Assembly: GCA_021773355.1 (NCBI GenBank)
Contig: JAJFKE010000037.1
Location: forward strand, 1-64,000
DNA: 64,000 bases
Direction of reading: 5' to 3'
Origin: Gammaproteobacteria bacterium
GTDB taxonomy: Bacteria > Pseudomonadota > Gammaproteobacteria > Pseudomonadales > Pseudohongiellaceae
Shown: piece by piece, positions 1 through 8,480 of the stretch
How the letters are laid out: each line of letters opens with the position of its first letter
Position numbering within the stretch: the first letter of the stretch is position 1
Translations under genes and position numbers: made by a program
Notes under the pieces: generated by a model
The model's database searches: none
Told to the model about the DNA's origin: nothing
Seen by the model: only the letters and a program-made list of their open reading frames with translations

Positions 1-1
1 C

Positions 2-457
2 GAGAGCAAAGTCGTGGCCATGTCGAGCGTGACAACGGGGGTCATACCCTCGCAGATGCTGCGTTCGGGCGCGATGGGCTTTATTACCAAGAGTGTGCCG
101 GTCACTGAATTGCTACAGGCCATACTCGTGGTTGATGGCGGCGATCATTACGTTACTGCTAGTGTGGCTACACGTCTGGCGGTGGACCCGTTTACTGACG
201 AGGGCGGTTTGTTTGACAAGCTATCCCGCCGTGAGTTGCAGATAGCGCAAATGCTCACCGACGGTAAGAAGGTGAGTCAAATCTCTACGTACCTCGATTT
301 AAGCCCCAAGACCGTGTACAGCTACCGCTATCGAATTTTCGAAAAGCTGGGTATTCGCAGCGACGTAGAACTCACCATACTAGCCGTTAAACACGGTTTG
401 TCTGATGACACCCGCGAATTCGAAGAATTGCCCAATTATGACCTCATAGCTGGGTAA
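2..457 (+). CDS. gacA: GacA/UvrY-type response regulator, C-terminal part
   Basis: Partial gene; its 5' end lies before the window, and the reading frame is open from base 2. The visible 151 residues hold the end of a receiver domain (ITKSVP, where the conserved receiver Lys sits) and a LuxR/NarL-type helix-turn-helix (LSRRELQIAQML, then LSPKTVYSYRYRIFEKLGI). In the GacS/GacA system this regulator activates CsrA-binding small RNAs. The gacA-uvrC-pgsA order is the usual one in pseudomonads and relatives, which supports the name over other NarL-family regulators. The phosphoacceptor Asp is outside the window and cannot be checked. Confidence 0.88.
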   Translation, partial: ESKVVAMSSVTTGVIPSQMLRSGAMGFITKSVPVTELLQAILVVDGGDHYVTASVATRLAVDPFTDEGGLFDKLSRRELQIAQMLTDGKKVSQISTYLDLSPKTVYSYRYRIFEKLGIRSDVELTILAVKHGLSDDTREFEELPNYDLIAG

Positions 458-561
458 AAAACCCCGATTGCCGCGCCTGCTGGTTGAGACCGCAGGCGGC
501 ATCCGCTAACCTCCCAGGCATCTACTTCCAACACCGCTGCCTAAGCAGCTCATGCAGTACT

Positions 562-2409
562 ATGCCTTCAGAAGTCAGCCCCAAATTCGATCATAAGCAC
601 TTCCTGTCCCATCTAAGCAGTCGTCCGGGTGTATACCGCATGCTGGATGAGAAGGGAGAGGTAATTTATGTGGGCAAGGCAAGGAATCTAAAGAATAGGG
701 TAGGCAGCTATTTCCGTGCCTCGGGCTTGACTAGCAAGACTCTGGCCATGGTCAACAAGATTCAGACTATCGAAATTACGGTGACCAATAGCGAGACAGA
801 AGCCCTGTTATTGGAGCAGACTCTGATCAAGAGTCACCGGCCCGCCTACAATATTCAGCTCAGAGACGATAAGTCCTACCCCTATATCCTGCTTACTGAC
901 AAGGATGAATATCCCAGGCTCGGCTTTTACAGGGGTAGCCGCAAGCGTGCAGGTCGTTTCTTTGGGCCCTATCCCAGCGCTCATGCAACCCGGGAAACAC
1001 TTCAGGTTTTACAGAAGGTATTCAAGGTAAGACAATGTGAAGACAGCTATTTTAAGAATAGATCGAGACCCTGCCTGCAGTACCAGATTGATAGATGTAC
1101 CGCTCCCTGTGTGGCGGCCATTAGCACCGAAGACTATGCACGGGATGTGCATTATTCGACACTATTCCTGCAGGGCAAGAGCACTGCGCTGTTCAAAGAA
1201 CTGACGTGCAACATGGAAAACTCCGCGGCGAAACAGGATTTCGAGCGAGCTGCAGTAATCAGAGACCAGATCACCGGCCTGCGCCGCATGCAGGAACAGC
1301 AGATCGTGGCGAATCAGGGCGATGACGCGGATATCGTGGCCGCCGAGATCCAGCAGGCCTATGTCTGTGTTCACGTCATCTATGTGCGCGCTGGCCGCAT
1401 CATCGGCAGCAAGAACTTCTACCCGCGCTTCAAGCTAGCCAACAGCAACGCAGACCTGCTTTCAGCCTTTCTTTCCCAGTCCTACCTGGGGGACGATAAG
1501 GCGGCCAGTATTCCAGCCGAGATCATCGTGCCAGCAGAGCTAGAGGGCGCGCAAGGCCTGCAGGAGGCGCTGTCCTATGTTGCTGAGCGTAAGGTAAAGT
1601 TGTCTATGCGGGTTCGTGGCCATCGCGCCCAGTGGCTGCAGCTGGCAGTGACCAATGCCAAGGAATCCCTGCATGCCTATGTCAGTAATAAACAAAATAT
1701 CTATAAACGTTTCCAGCAGTTACAAGATTCTCTTAAACTTGAATCTATGCCAAGCCGCATAGAATGCTTCGATATAAGCCATACCTCGGGCGAGGGGACT
1801 GTGGGCTCCTGTGTGGTGTTTGATGAGAACGGTGCGGTAAAGAGCGACTACCGGCGTTTTAATATCAAAGGTGTCACCGGCGGCGATGATTACGCGGCCA
1901 TGGAGCAAGTATTAGATCGCCGCTTCACCAGGCTTGCCAAGGGAGAGGCGAAGATTCCCGATATTTTGTTGATCGACGGCGGCAAGGGCCAGTTAAGTCA
2001 GGCGCAGAAGGTAATGGAAAAATTCCAATTGCCGGAGATTCAATTACTGGGCATTGCCAAGGGCATAAGCCGTCGAGCAGGGCAGGAAACCCTGTTCCTG
2101 GCCAGTGGTGGTCGTTTTAAAGAGGTAGCCATCGCCACGGAGTCCGGTGCCCTGCATCTGTTACAGCAGATACGGGATGAGGCCCATCGCTTCGCTATTA
2201 CCGGGCATCGCGCCAGACGCGCCAAGGCGCGCAAACAGTCGCTACTGGAAGAGATACCAGGTCTGGGGCCGAAACGCCGACGCGAGCTGTTACGCTACTT
2301 CGGTGGGCAGCAGGAAATCAACAAGGCCAGTGAGACAGAAATTGCAAAAGTTACTGGGATTAGTAAAAAATTGGCCGAAAACATATATGCGCACCTGCAC
2401 AACAGCTGA
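562..2409 (+). CDS. uvrC: Excinuclease ABC subunit C
   Basis: Nucleotide excision repair endonuclease that makes both incisions around a UvrB-bound lesion. I chose the ATG at 562, giving 615 residues, the normal UvrC length; the frame is open to a TTG at 484, but that adds 26 residues without family resemblance. Visible domains: N-terminal GIY-YIG nuclease (GVYRML at 23-28, YVGKA at 36-40), a UVR UvrB-binding helix pair near 200-230 (FERAAVIRDQI), the RNase H-like 5' nuclease (ECFDISH, LIDGGKGQL), and C-terminal helix-hairpin-helix motifs (IPGLGPKRRREL, VTGISKKLAE). It lies 104 bp after the gacA-like gene, as in many gammaproteobacteria where the two are co-transcribed. Confidence 0.97.
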   Translation: MPSEVSPKFDHKHFLSHLSSRPGVYRMLDEKGEVIYVGKARNLKNRVGSYFRASGLTSKTLAMVNKIQTIEITVTNSETEALLLEQTLIKSHRPAYNIQLRDDKSYPYILLTDKDEYPRLGFYRGSRKRAGRFFGPYPSAHATRETLQVLQKVFKVRQCEDSYFKNRSRPCLQYQIDRCTAPCVAAISTEDYARDVHYSTLFLQGKSTALFKELTCNMENSAAKQDFERAAVIRDQITGLRRMQEQQIVANQGDDADIVAAEIQQAYVCVHVIYVRAGRIIGSKNFYPRFKLANSNADLLSAFLSQSYLGDDKAASIPAEIIVPAELEGAQGLQEALSYVAERKVKLSMRVRGHRAQWLQLAVTNAKESLHAYVSNKQNIYKRFQQLQDSLKLESMPSRIECFDISHTSGEGTVGSCVVFDENGAVKSDYRRFNIKGVTGGDDYAAMEQVLDRRFTRLAKGEAKIPDILLIDGGKGQLSQAQKVMEKFQLPEIQLLGIAKGISRRAGQETLFLASGGRFKEVAIATESGALHLLQQIRDEAHRFAITGHRARRAKARKQSLLEEIPGLGPKRRRELLRYFGGQQEINKASETEIAKVTGISKKLAENIYAHLHNS

Positions 2410-2541
2410 CATCCCACTAACTCCATAGTCACCCAAAAGTTAAGGATGTTAGTTAATATTCACTTCATATTTAGAATACAACACTCTGTAATATAAGAAT
2501 AAAATATTTATAAACCAAGACAGGCCAAAGATTAAACGAAG

Positions 2542-3090
2542 ATGAATTGGGCAAATACCGCCACCATCAGCCGGGTAGCACTCATTCCAGTGGTAATCAT
2601 TTGTTACCACCTGGATACAGAATTCAGTCACTTACTGGCCGCCGTTCTGTTCAGCATTGCCAGCCTGACCGATTGGCTGGATGGGTTTCTCGCCCGCAAG
2701 CTTAATCAAACCTCAGACTTTGGTGCCTTCCTTGATCCGGTAGCCGATAAGCTGCTGGTGGCCATCATATTGATCATGCTGGTATCCGTGTATCCGCCGC
2801 TGCTATTGGCAGCAGGGGTAATCATCGCACGTGAAATGTTGGTATCGGCGCTACGTGAGTGGATGGCTTCAAAGGGCCATAGAGACAAGGTGGCGGTGGC
2901 GTTTTCAGGCAAGCTTAAGACCACGGTACAAATGCTGGCGATAATTACTCTGTTACTGGCTAATCCGGCATTACCGGAATGGGTGCTGTTGCTGGGTTAC
3001 GGGCTAATTTATTTAGCGGCGATACTGAGTATCAGCTCTATGGCACATTATTTCCGAGCTGCCTGGAACGAACTGCTGCCAAAGTCATAA
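2542..3090 (+). CDS. pgsA: CDP-diacylglycerol--glycerol-3-phosphate 3-phosphatidyltransferase
   Basis: Integral membrane enzyme that makes phosphatidylglycerophosphate, committing lipid to phosphatidylglycerol and cardiolipin. The protein has 182 residues, the standard size, with several hydrophobic segments. The CDP-alcohol phosphatidyltransferase signature DG-x2-AR-x8-G-x3-D-x3-D is complete, running from DGFLARK to FLDPVADK at about residues 48-70. It follows uvrC after an AT-rich 132-bp gap, so it may have its own promoter. The uvrC-pgsA-tRNA order is conserved in pseudomonads. Confidence 0.97.
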   Translation: MNWANTATISRVALIPVVIICYHLDTEFSHLLAAVLFSIASLTDWLDGFLARKLNQTSDFGAFLDPVADKLLVAIILIMLVSVYPPLLLAAGVIIAREMLVSALREWMASKGHRDKVAVAFSGKLKTTVQMLAIITLLLANPALPEWVLLLGYGLIYLAAILSISSMAHYFRAAWNELLPKS

Positions 3091-3228
3091 GAAATGCCAG
3101 ATACAGGCGAGTTCAGCTTGACTTGGATAGCTTAGGCATTAGAATAAGCGCCTCTTTTGAGCACCGGTTCCAGCAAGCGCAGTTCCCAGTCTTGCAGGCA
3201 TCGCTCCAGAAAGAAAACACCTCAAAGC

Positions 3229-3304
<76 letters not shown>

Positions 3305-3557
3305 ATTTTGGCCACTACGATAGTAATTTATTTCTCCTGTATTTATTTTAATTACATGGGCTTATAGATTTTTTGTATTGTAAACTCTAAGTTTTCATTC
3401 AATTTTCCCTTATCTAGCTTATGCTGACTATTAACAGGTAGAATTGCTGCAGCTCAGAGCAAATCCCTTTTTGGGTCATGTTGTCCAATGCTATTTGAAT
3501 TGCGTTACGGCTTGTTGAAACGCCAGGACAAGGAGCAGTAATAATTAGGAGCCAAAG

Positions 3558-4469
3558 ATGAGTGACCTGCTAGCGCAGACCAACGATTGTGAATCAGAAC
3601 AAAACCCCTGTGATGGCATAAGCCTGGTGCTGAAACCCGGAGTCAAAGACCTGGGCGGCTTCAGCGTAAGGCGAACCCTGCCTTCCCGCCTGCAGCGCAA
3701 AGTAGGGCCATGGATCTTCTTCGACCACGCTGGCCCGGCTCATTTCGCCGCCGGCGAGGGAATAGACGTGCGCCCCCATCCCCATATCAATCTGGCCACC
3801 GTTACCTATATGTTCGAAGGTCAGTTTCTGCACCGCGACTCAATCGGTAGCGTGCAGGTGATCAAGCCAGGCGATATTAATCTGATGGTAGCGGGCAAGG
3901 GCATAGTGCACTCAGAACGAACGCCCCCGGAGCTACGAAAACGCGAACACAGCCTACACGCCCTGCAGCTATGGCTGGCATTGCCGGAAGCCGACGAAGA
4001 GATAGATCCTGCCTTCTATCACTATGCCGCCGAAGAATTACCAACCACAGAAGTAAACGGCGTGGCACTGAGGGTAATGATGGGCTCGGCCTACGGGCTG
4101 ACATCCCCGGTAAAGACCTTTGCCGAAACCCTGTACGTGGAAGCGAATCTAAAAGCAGGCCAAAGCCTGACCCTGCCAATGGCGGAAGAGCGCGCCGTTT
4201 ATATGGCGAAAGGGGTGGTAACAAGCAGCGGCACCGAAATCGAAGAGTTCACCATGGCGATACTGGATCAGAGGCAAGGTTTTACTGTGGAAGCTAAAAC
4301 CGACGCAAGGCTGGCCTTAATCGGCGGCGAAAAACTCAGTGAACGCTTCATCGATTGGAATTTTGTTTCCAGCAGTAAGGAGCGAATTCAACAAGCCAGA
4401 GAGGATTGGAAAGAAGGGCGCTTCCATAAAGTGCCGGAAGACGATGAAGAGTTCATCCCATTGCCTTGA
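3558..4469 (+). CDS. Pirin family protein
   Basis: 303-residue bicupin of the pirin family. The N-terminal cupin carries the expected metal ligands and core: FDHAGPAHF, then RPHPHINLATVTYMFEG, then a distal GKGIVHSERTP. The C-terminal half contains a second cupin fold without obvious ligands. Bacterial pirins are iron-binding proteins linked to quercetin dioxygenase activity or to modulation of partner enzymes; the substrate cannot be told from sequence. AGGAG stands 5 bp before the ATG. Its place between tRNA-Gly and tRNA-Cys, which are usually close together, suggests insertion into the tRNA cluster, and the broken tRNA-Cys copy just downstream fits a rearrangement. Confidence 0.9.
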   Translation: MSDLLAQTNDCESEQNPCDGISLVLKPGVKDLGGFSVRRTLPSRLQRKVGPWIFFDHAGPAHFAAGEGIDVRPHPHINLATVTYMFEGQFLHRDSIGSVQVIKPGDINLMVAGKGIVHSERTPPELRKREHSLHALQLWLALPEADEEIDPAFYHYAAEELPTTEVNGVALRVMMGSAYGLTSPVKTFAETLYVEANLKAGQSLTLPMAEERAVYMAKGVVTSSGTEIEEFTMAILDQRQGFTVEAKTDARLALIGGEKLSERFIDWNFVSSSKERIQQAREDWKEGRFHKVPEDDEEFIPLP

Positions 4470-4551
4470 TAGCACACAAAATAGTTTGAAGTCAGGGCGA
4501 TAAACACATGCCCAAATAACCGTTTTGGATTAGTTCTCACTCGCAAAAGAA

Positions 4552-4690
4552 GGCTGGATGGCAGAGTGGTCATGCAGCGGACTGCAACTCCGTTAACAGC
4601 AGTTTGACAGCCGCGCAGCGGCACAGACAGCCGAAGGCTGCCCCAAAGGGGTGAGAAATTGAACTCAGTACAATTTCGAATCATTCCGAC
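4552..4690 (+). pseudogene. Disrupted duplicate of tRNA-Cys
   Basis: Bases 4552-4594 (and a few before) are identical to the 5' part of the intact tRNA-Cys at 4807: acceptor 5' strand, D arm, anticodon arm with GCA, up to CCGTT. The copy then diverges into about 75 bp of foreign sequence with three small perfect hairpins. A weak T-arm-like stretch (TTTCGAATCATTCCGAC, 4673-4689) follows. No matching 3' acceptor strand (TCCAGCC) and no CCA are present, so it cannot fold as a normal tRNA. The copies lie 255 bp apart, consistent with a tandem duplication in which this one was interrupted and decayed. Confidence 0.75.
4610..4651. repeat. Three consecutive perfect mini-hairpins
   Basis: Three adjacent inverted repeats, each with a 3-base loop: GCCGC-GCA-GCGGC (4610-4622), CAGCC-GAA-GGCTG (4628-4640) and CCCC-AAA-GGGG (4641-4651). 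They lie inside the disrupted tRNA-Cys copy, where the variable loop would be. They could be a palindromic mobile element remnant, an expanded variable arm, or part of a terminator-like structure. No U-tract follows. Confidence 0.6.
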
Positions 4691-4806
4691 GCTCTCGATA
4701 GCTATTTAGATAGAGAATATTTTTGCACTTTTCGCCAATCAACCCATGCTCAAGCCCAAGAGTTTTGGTATAGTGCGCGATCTTTTGTTAGGCATGAAAT
4801 GATAAA

Positions 4807-4880
4807 GGCTGGATGGCAGAGTGGTCATGCAGCGGACTGCAACTCCGTTTACGCCGGTTCGATTCCGACTCCAGCCTCCA
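4807..4880 (+). tRNA. tRNA-Cys(GCA)
   Basis: Complete tRNA: acceptor GGCTGGA pairs with TCCAGCC, anticodon loop CTGCAAC with anticodon GCA, T arm CCGGTTCGATTCCGA, discriminator T and encoded CCA. It is the middle member of the Gly-Cys-Leu series, with an interrupted duplicate of its 5' half 255 bp upstream. Confidence 0.97.
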
Positions 4881-5007
4881 TTTCTAAGCAATTTCTGCTA
4901 GTCCACGCCTCTTTTAGTTGTCTGGGTGGTGTTGTGATAGCTCAAGACTAGTGCGAAGCATTAGCAAGACGGTTAGATTTAGTAAATGTAAGACCACCCT
5001 CCAAATT

Positions 5008-5094
5008 GCCCGGGTGGCGAAATTGGTAGACGCAAGGGACTTAAAATCCCTCGGTGGAAACACCGTGCCGGTTCGATTCCGGCCCCGGGCACCA
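5008..5094 (+). tRNA. tRNA-Leu(UAA)
   Basis: Class II tRNA with a long variable arm. Acceptor GCCCGGG pairs with CCCGGGC, anticodon loop CTTAAAA gives anticodon TAA, the variable arm is around CGGTGGAAACACCG, T loop TTCGATT, CCA encoded. It is the last member of the tRNA series. The AT-rich restriction-modification island begins right after it, so it is the likely target of an integrated element, although no integrase gene is visible. Confidence 0.97.
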
Positions 5095-5549
5095 TTAAAA
5101 TCAATGAGATACGATTATTTATTCTGAAAATAAAAATTTGACAATTTGCATGTAGACGTAATGTAGACAGCTGGTGGTGTTTTGAAATAGCATTTTGCTC
5201 ATGCCTCTGCTGCGTAGTGGTCTTCGGTTCAAATCTGCTCGCGCGGACCTATTAAATCAATGTGTTATGTAATTTTTACCTTATCTGGTAACTTCAAAAA
5301 TACAATTTGGGGCTATATTAAGCTCAAATTTGTAATGATTCGAAACTGAGTTTTTTAGACGCTAAATTCCAGTTGTCCCCTTTAGAATACGCCGTTAAAC
5401 CCAAGCATTGTTGATAAATCCGTCCAGATTTAGCGCTTCGTGCGATTTCCATCTATGGCTATAGAGGCAGCATTTACCCTGTTTTTCGATGAATTTAATA
5501 GAGAAGTGATTCATAAATGCATCATGTGACATAACATAAGTTATGTAAT
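5095..5549. other. AT-rich gap between tRNA-Leu and the island genes
   Basis: No convincing gene. It contains a direct repeat ATGTAGAC-GTA-ATGTAGAC at 5150-5168 and, near 5210-5250, a stretch resembling a tRNA 3' half (GGTTCAAATC followed by GCGCGGACC) without a matching 5' part. At its end is the inverted repeat ACATAA-G-TTATGT. The composition is clearly more AT-rich than the uvrC side. It may hold an attachment-site remnant. Confidence 0.5.
5534..5546. promoter_or_regulatory. Candidate operator (inverted repeat) before the small DNA-binding-like gene
   Basis: ACATAA-G-TTATGT is a perfect inverted repeat ending 3 bp before the first possible start codon of the 67-residue protein. Ribbon-helix-helix proteins commonly bind such short palindromes over their own promoters. 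Autoregulation is inferred only. Confidence 0.4.
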
Positions 5550-5753
5550 ATGATTCCCTGGATGAGTATAGGTCAAAGTGGAAGAATTGTTATTGAGGTC
5601 GAACCCGAAACTAAGCGGAGATTATATTCTGCGTTGGGTAAAGAAGGGCTAACCCTAAAAGAATGGTTTTTAAGAGCGGCAGAGGCTTATATTGATAACA
5701 GCCCTCAATTGTCTCTACCACTTGTTGATGAAAATAAGACTAAGACTGACTAA
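5550..5753 (+). CDS. Small protein, possible ribbon-helix-helix regulator
   Basis: 67 residues. The segment RIVIEVEPETKRRLYSAL followed by GLTLKEWFLRAAEAYI reads as a short beta strand and two helices, the pattern of MetJ/Arc-type DNA-binding proteins, but I do not recognise a specific family. Two ATGs are possible (5550 and 5562); neither has a strong ribosome site, and a palindrome sits just upstream. It precedes the methyltransferase pair by 65 bp on the same strand, a position where restriction-modification systems often encode a controller. The stop codon falls inside a 10-bp tandem repeat. Confidence 0.55.
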   Translation: MIPWMSIGQSGRIVIEVEPETKRRLYSALGKEGLTLKEWFLRAAEAYIDNSPQLSLPLVDENKTKTD

Positions 5754-5770
5754 GACTGACTAAGACTGAC
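5741..5770 (+). repeat. 10-bp tandem repeat, three exact copies
   Basis: TAAGACTGAC is repeated three times at 5741-5770, with a degraded fourth unit before (aaaataagac). The stop codon of the small upstream protein is the TAA of the second unit. Because 10 is not a multiple of 3, a change in copy number would alter the protein's C terminus. Confidence 0.8.
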
Positions 5771-5818
5771 TATGAATGACATGAATGTGGTGTTTGATAA
5801 CAAGCGATTCACAATTCG

Positions 5819-6967
5819 ATGAGTGCGTCAGAATGTAAGGACGTAATGCGAATTTTGTCTGTAAAACAAAACCTATCATTAGTAAATTGGGATTTTGCAA
5901 ATCGGTCAGAGAGAAATAATCTAGAATCTATTCATCCCTACCCGGCAAAATTCATTAGCGATATTCCACGTACCTTCATCGAAAAACTTGAACTGCCTAG
6001 CGGAACTAGGATTTTGGATCCTTTTTGTGGTTCAGGAACAACACTCGTTGAGGCACAACGAGCAGGCATCGGGAGCGTGGGTGTGGATCTGAATCCGATT
6101 GCCTGTTTAATAAGCAAGGTCAAAACACTTTCCTTACGCCCAGGTTTTATTGATGCAGTTCTAAACGTTGTAGAGCAGGCAAGAAATTTACGGGAAGTAG
6201 AAATCCCCAACATTCCTAATCTGGATCACTGGTTTAAGAATGATATCCAAAAAACAGTTGCTTCAATCACGCAAGTAATTCGAAGCAATGAATATAGTGA
6301 ATGGAGCGATCAGTTAAAATTGACTTTATCCAGTATTTTGGTTCGCGTTTCAAATCAAGATAGTGATACTAGGTATGCAGCCATTGATAAGGCAGTGAGG
6401 GGAGAGGATGTATACTCTGCTTTCGGCATTGCAGCATGTAAATTAGAAAAAGCTTTATCAAATCGTTCGTGGGATTTCATTAACGCGTCAATAATTGAAG
6501 GCAATACTCTCGAACTCGATACGGAGAAATTCGAAAAAAACATTGGGCTCGTGATAACAAGTCCCCCCTACCCGAATGCTTATGAATATTGGCTATATCA
6601 TAAATATAGGATGTGGTGGCTTGGATTTGACCCGATTGCTGTAAAGGATAAAGAAATTGGAGCTAGGGCTCATTTTTTCAAAAAAAACGCTCACACAGCT
6701 GAAAACTTTGTACACCAAATGACGTCAACTTTTGCTTTCTTGGATAAAGTGACAGTTAAAAATGCATATATTTGCTTTGTGGTAGGAAGGTCTAAGATTC
6801 ATGGAAAACTTATCGATAATGGAGACATAATCGATAATGTGGCGACCAAACAGGGCCTAGTTAAAGAGGCTCGGATTGAAAGAGTTATAAAGGCGAGTCG
6901 AAAGTCATTTAATTTGTCTCACGCTAACATCAAATCGGAAAGCATATTAGTGTATAGAAAGGATTAG
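5819..6967 (+). CDS. SPPY-type DNA methyltransferase 1 of a restriction-modification island
   Basis: 382-residue SAM-dependent DNA methyltransferase. The SAM-binding motif I is DPFCGSGTT (residues 68-75 region) and the catalytic motif IV is TSPPY (247-251). SPPY is typical of N4-cytosine methyltransferases, though some adenine enzymes have it too. The 170 residues between the motifs are the likely target-recognition part. Its partner starts 6 bp after its stop, so the two are surely translated from one message. Two different methyltransferases beside one nuclease suggests an asymmetric site with one enzyme per strand. Composition is AT-rich, consistent with horizontal transfer. The exact start is uncertain because ATGs also occur a few codons inside. 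Confidence 0.85.
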   Translation: MSASECKDVMRILSVKQNLSLVNWDFANRSERNNLESIHPYPAKFISDIPRTFIEKLELPSGTRILDPFCGSGTTLVEAQRAGIGSVGVDLNPIACLISKVKTLSLRPGFIDAVLNVVEQARNLREVEIPNIPNLDHWFKNDIQKTVASITQVIRSNEYSEWSDQLKLTLSSILVRVSNQDSDTRYAAIDKAVRGEDVYSAFGIAACKLEKALSNRSWDFINASIIEGNTLELDTEKFEKNIGLVITSPPYPNAYEYWLYHKYRMWWLGFDPIAVKDKEIGARAHFFKKNAHTAENFVHQMTSTFAFLDKVTVKNAYICFVVGRSKIHGKLIDNGDIIDNVATKQGLVKEARIERVIKASRKSFNLSHANIKSESILVYRKD

Positions 6968-6972
6968 GATAA

Positions 6973-8460
6973 ATGCAGTTACAGTGGCATTCATATAAAT
7001 ATTATCCGTACGAAAAAGAGCTTGCGAAAAGGGAAGCAAATGCATTGCTTTTACCGGAGAATATTCAAGAACAAGAAGGAGGTATACACATTCAGAATCC
7101 GGCAAGAATTGATTCTGCCAGTAGGCTCGCTTACTTCTCTAAGGCTTATACTGACGACAATCAAAACGAAATCGTAACCAGCCAAAGTGTGCTTGAAAGA
7201 GTAAATGGAAATGGTATCAAAAGACAATCTACTAGATATTCAGCTCATGGACTCCATGAGTACAAAGGTAAGTTCAATCCTCAAGTGGTGAAAGCCCTGC
7301 TTAATATATTTGGTGCAGAACCAGGGAAGCGGGTTCTTGATCCATTTTGCGGTAGTGGAACGTCGCTGGTGGAATGCGCGCATTTAAATATCTCGGCTGT
7401 GGGTACGGATATCAATCCTTTTGCGACTTTTGTTGCAAACACAAAAATTGGCGCCCTTGGCATTAAAGCATCTAGAATTGAAAGAGAATTCGACAAAATT
7501 TTAGCTCGGGCCAAAAGATCAAGAAATCAATTTAGGAATGTTGATGAGAGAGGGGATTACCTAAAAAAATGGTTTCCACAAGAGACATATCTAAATATCG
7601 AGAGGCTCCGCAATGCGATTGTTGCAGATGAGAGTGATGCATCCAACATATTACTAGCAATAGCGTCAAATATCCTTCGAGAGTATTCGAATCAAGAGCC
7701 GCAGGATTTGAGAATCCGTAAACGCAAATCACCATTTCCTCTAATCCCTTTTTATGAGGCTTACGAAAAAGCAGTAAAGAAGTTTTGCTATTGCCTAAGA
7801 GACTCGCAGCAAGCTCTTGGTTTGAATAAATCTGATATTAGAGCATTAACTTTTGATTGTAGATTACCTCCTGAAAATGAGAGGTTGATACCTGAGAATT
7901 TTGATCTTGCAATAACGAGTCCCCCATATGCAACAGCCCTGCCTTACGTAGATACACAAAGATTAAGTATTGTTTGGTTAGACATGCTAGACGCAAGCAA
8001 GGTTTCGAACTTTGAATCACGATTGATCGGAAGTCGAGAAATTAGAGGGAAAAAGCGATCTGAGTTAGTTGAAATCATGAATGCCAATATAGGGGGATTG
8101 CCGAATAACGAGTTTGCTCTTTGCGCTGAATTACTAAACTCTTTAAAACCTAGTGATGGATTTAGAAGACAAGCTGTTCCTATATTGCTTTATCGTTATT
8201 TTAGCGAGATGGGAGAAGCTTTTTCTAGAATACACAAGCTGATGAAACCCAATGCTCCATTTGGATTAATAGTTGGTGGAAACCATACTATTTTAGGTGG
8301 GAAAAGATTCGATATTGATACTGCTGCTCATTTGGTAAATATTGCAGTAAAAAATGGATGGAGTCATACCGAAACAGTGCCATTGCAAACCTACCAGCGG
8401 TTTGGATTGCACATGAATAATGCGACTTCTTCTGAGGCTCTTATTATTCTGAATGCTTAG
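6973..8460 (+). CDS. SPPY-type DNA methyltransferase 2 of a restriction-modification island
   Basis: 495-residue DNA methyltransferase, related in architecture to the preceding one but not a close copy. About 90 extra N-terminal residues precede SRYSAHGL-like and HEYKGKFNPQVV segments. Then come motif I DPFCGSGTS (123-131), the acidic GTDINPF (144-150) and the catalytic TSPPYA (315-320). The motif order I then IV matches its neighbour. It is probably the N4-cytosine or N6-adenine enzyme for the opposite strand of the same site. It converges on the nuclease gene with 20 bp between the stops. Confidence 0.85.
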   Translation: MQLQWHSYKYYPYEKELAKREANALLLPENIQEQEGGIHIQNPARIDSASRLAYFSKAYTDDNQNEIVTSQSVLERVNGNGIKRQSTRYSAHGLHEYKGKFNPQVVKALLNIFGAEPGKRVLDPFCGSGTSLVECAHLNISAVGTDINPFATFVANTKIGALGIKASRIEREFDKILARAKRSRNQFRNVDERGDYLKKWFPQETYLNIERLRNAIVADESDASNILLAIASNILREYSNQEPQDLRIRKRKSPFPLIPFYEAYEKAVKKFCYCLRDSQQALGLNKSDIRALTFDCRLPPENERLIPENFDLAITSPPYATALPYVDTQRLSIVWLDMLDASKVSNFESRLIGSREIRGKKRSELVEIMNANIGGLPNNEFALCAELLNSLKPSDGFRRQAVPILLYRYFSEMGEAFSRIHKLMKPNAPFGLIVGGNHTILGGKRFDIDTAAHLVNIAVKNGWSHTETVPLQTYQRFGLHMNNATSSEALIILNA

Positions 8461-8480
8461 GTTTTTACGTTACCATCTAT

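Noticed and set aside
4552..4690. A long-variable-arm tRNA (such as a selenocysteine tRNA or allo-tRNA)
   Set aside because: The 3' acceptor strand and CCA are absent, the anticodon is the normal Cys GCA, and the hairpins do not form an arm continuous with a T stem.
5205..5255. tRNA-like 3' half with GGTTCAAATC and GCGCGGACC
   Set aside because: No anticodon arm or pairing 5' acceptor strand, so it does not fold as a tRNA; kept only as a remark on possible element remnants.
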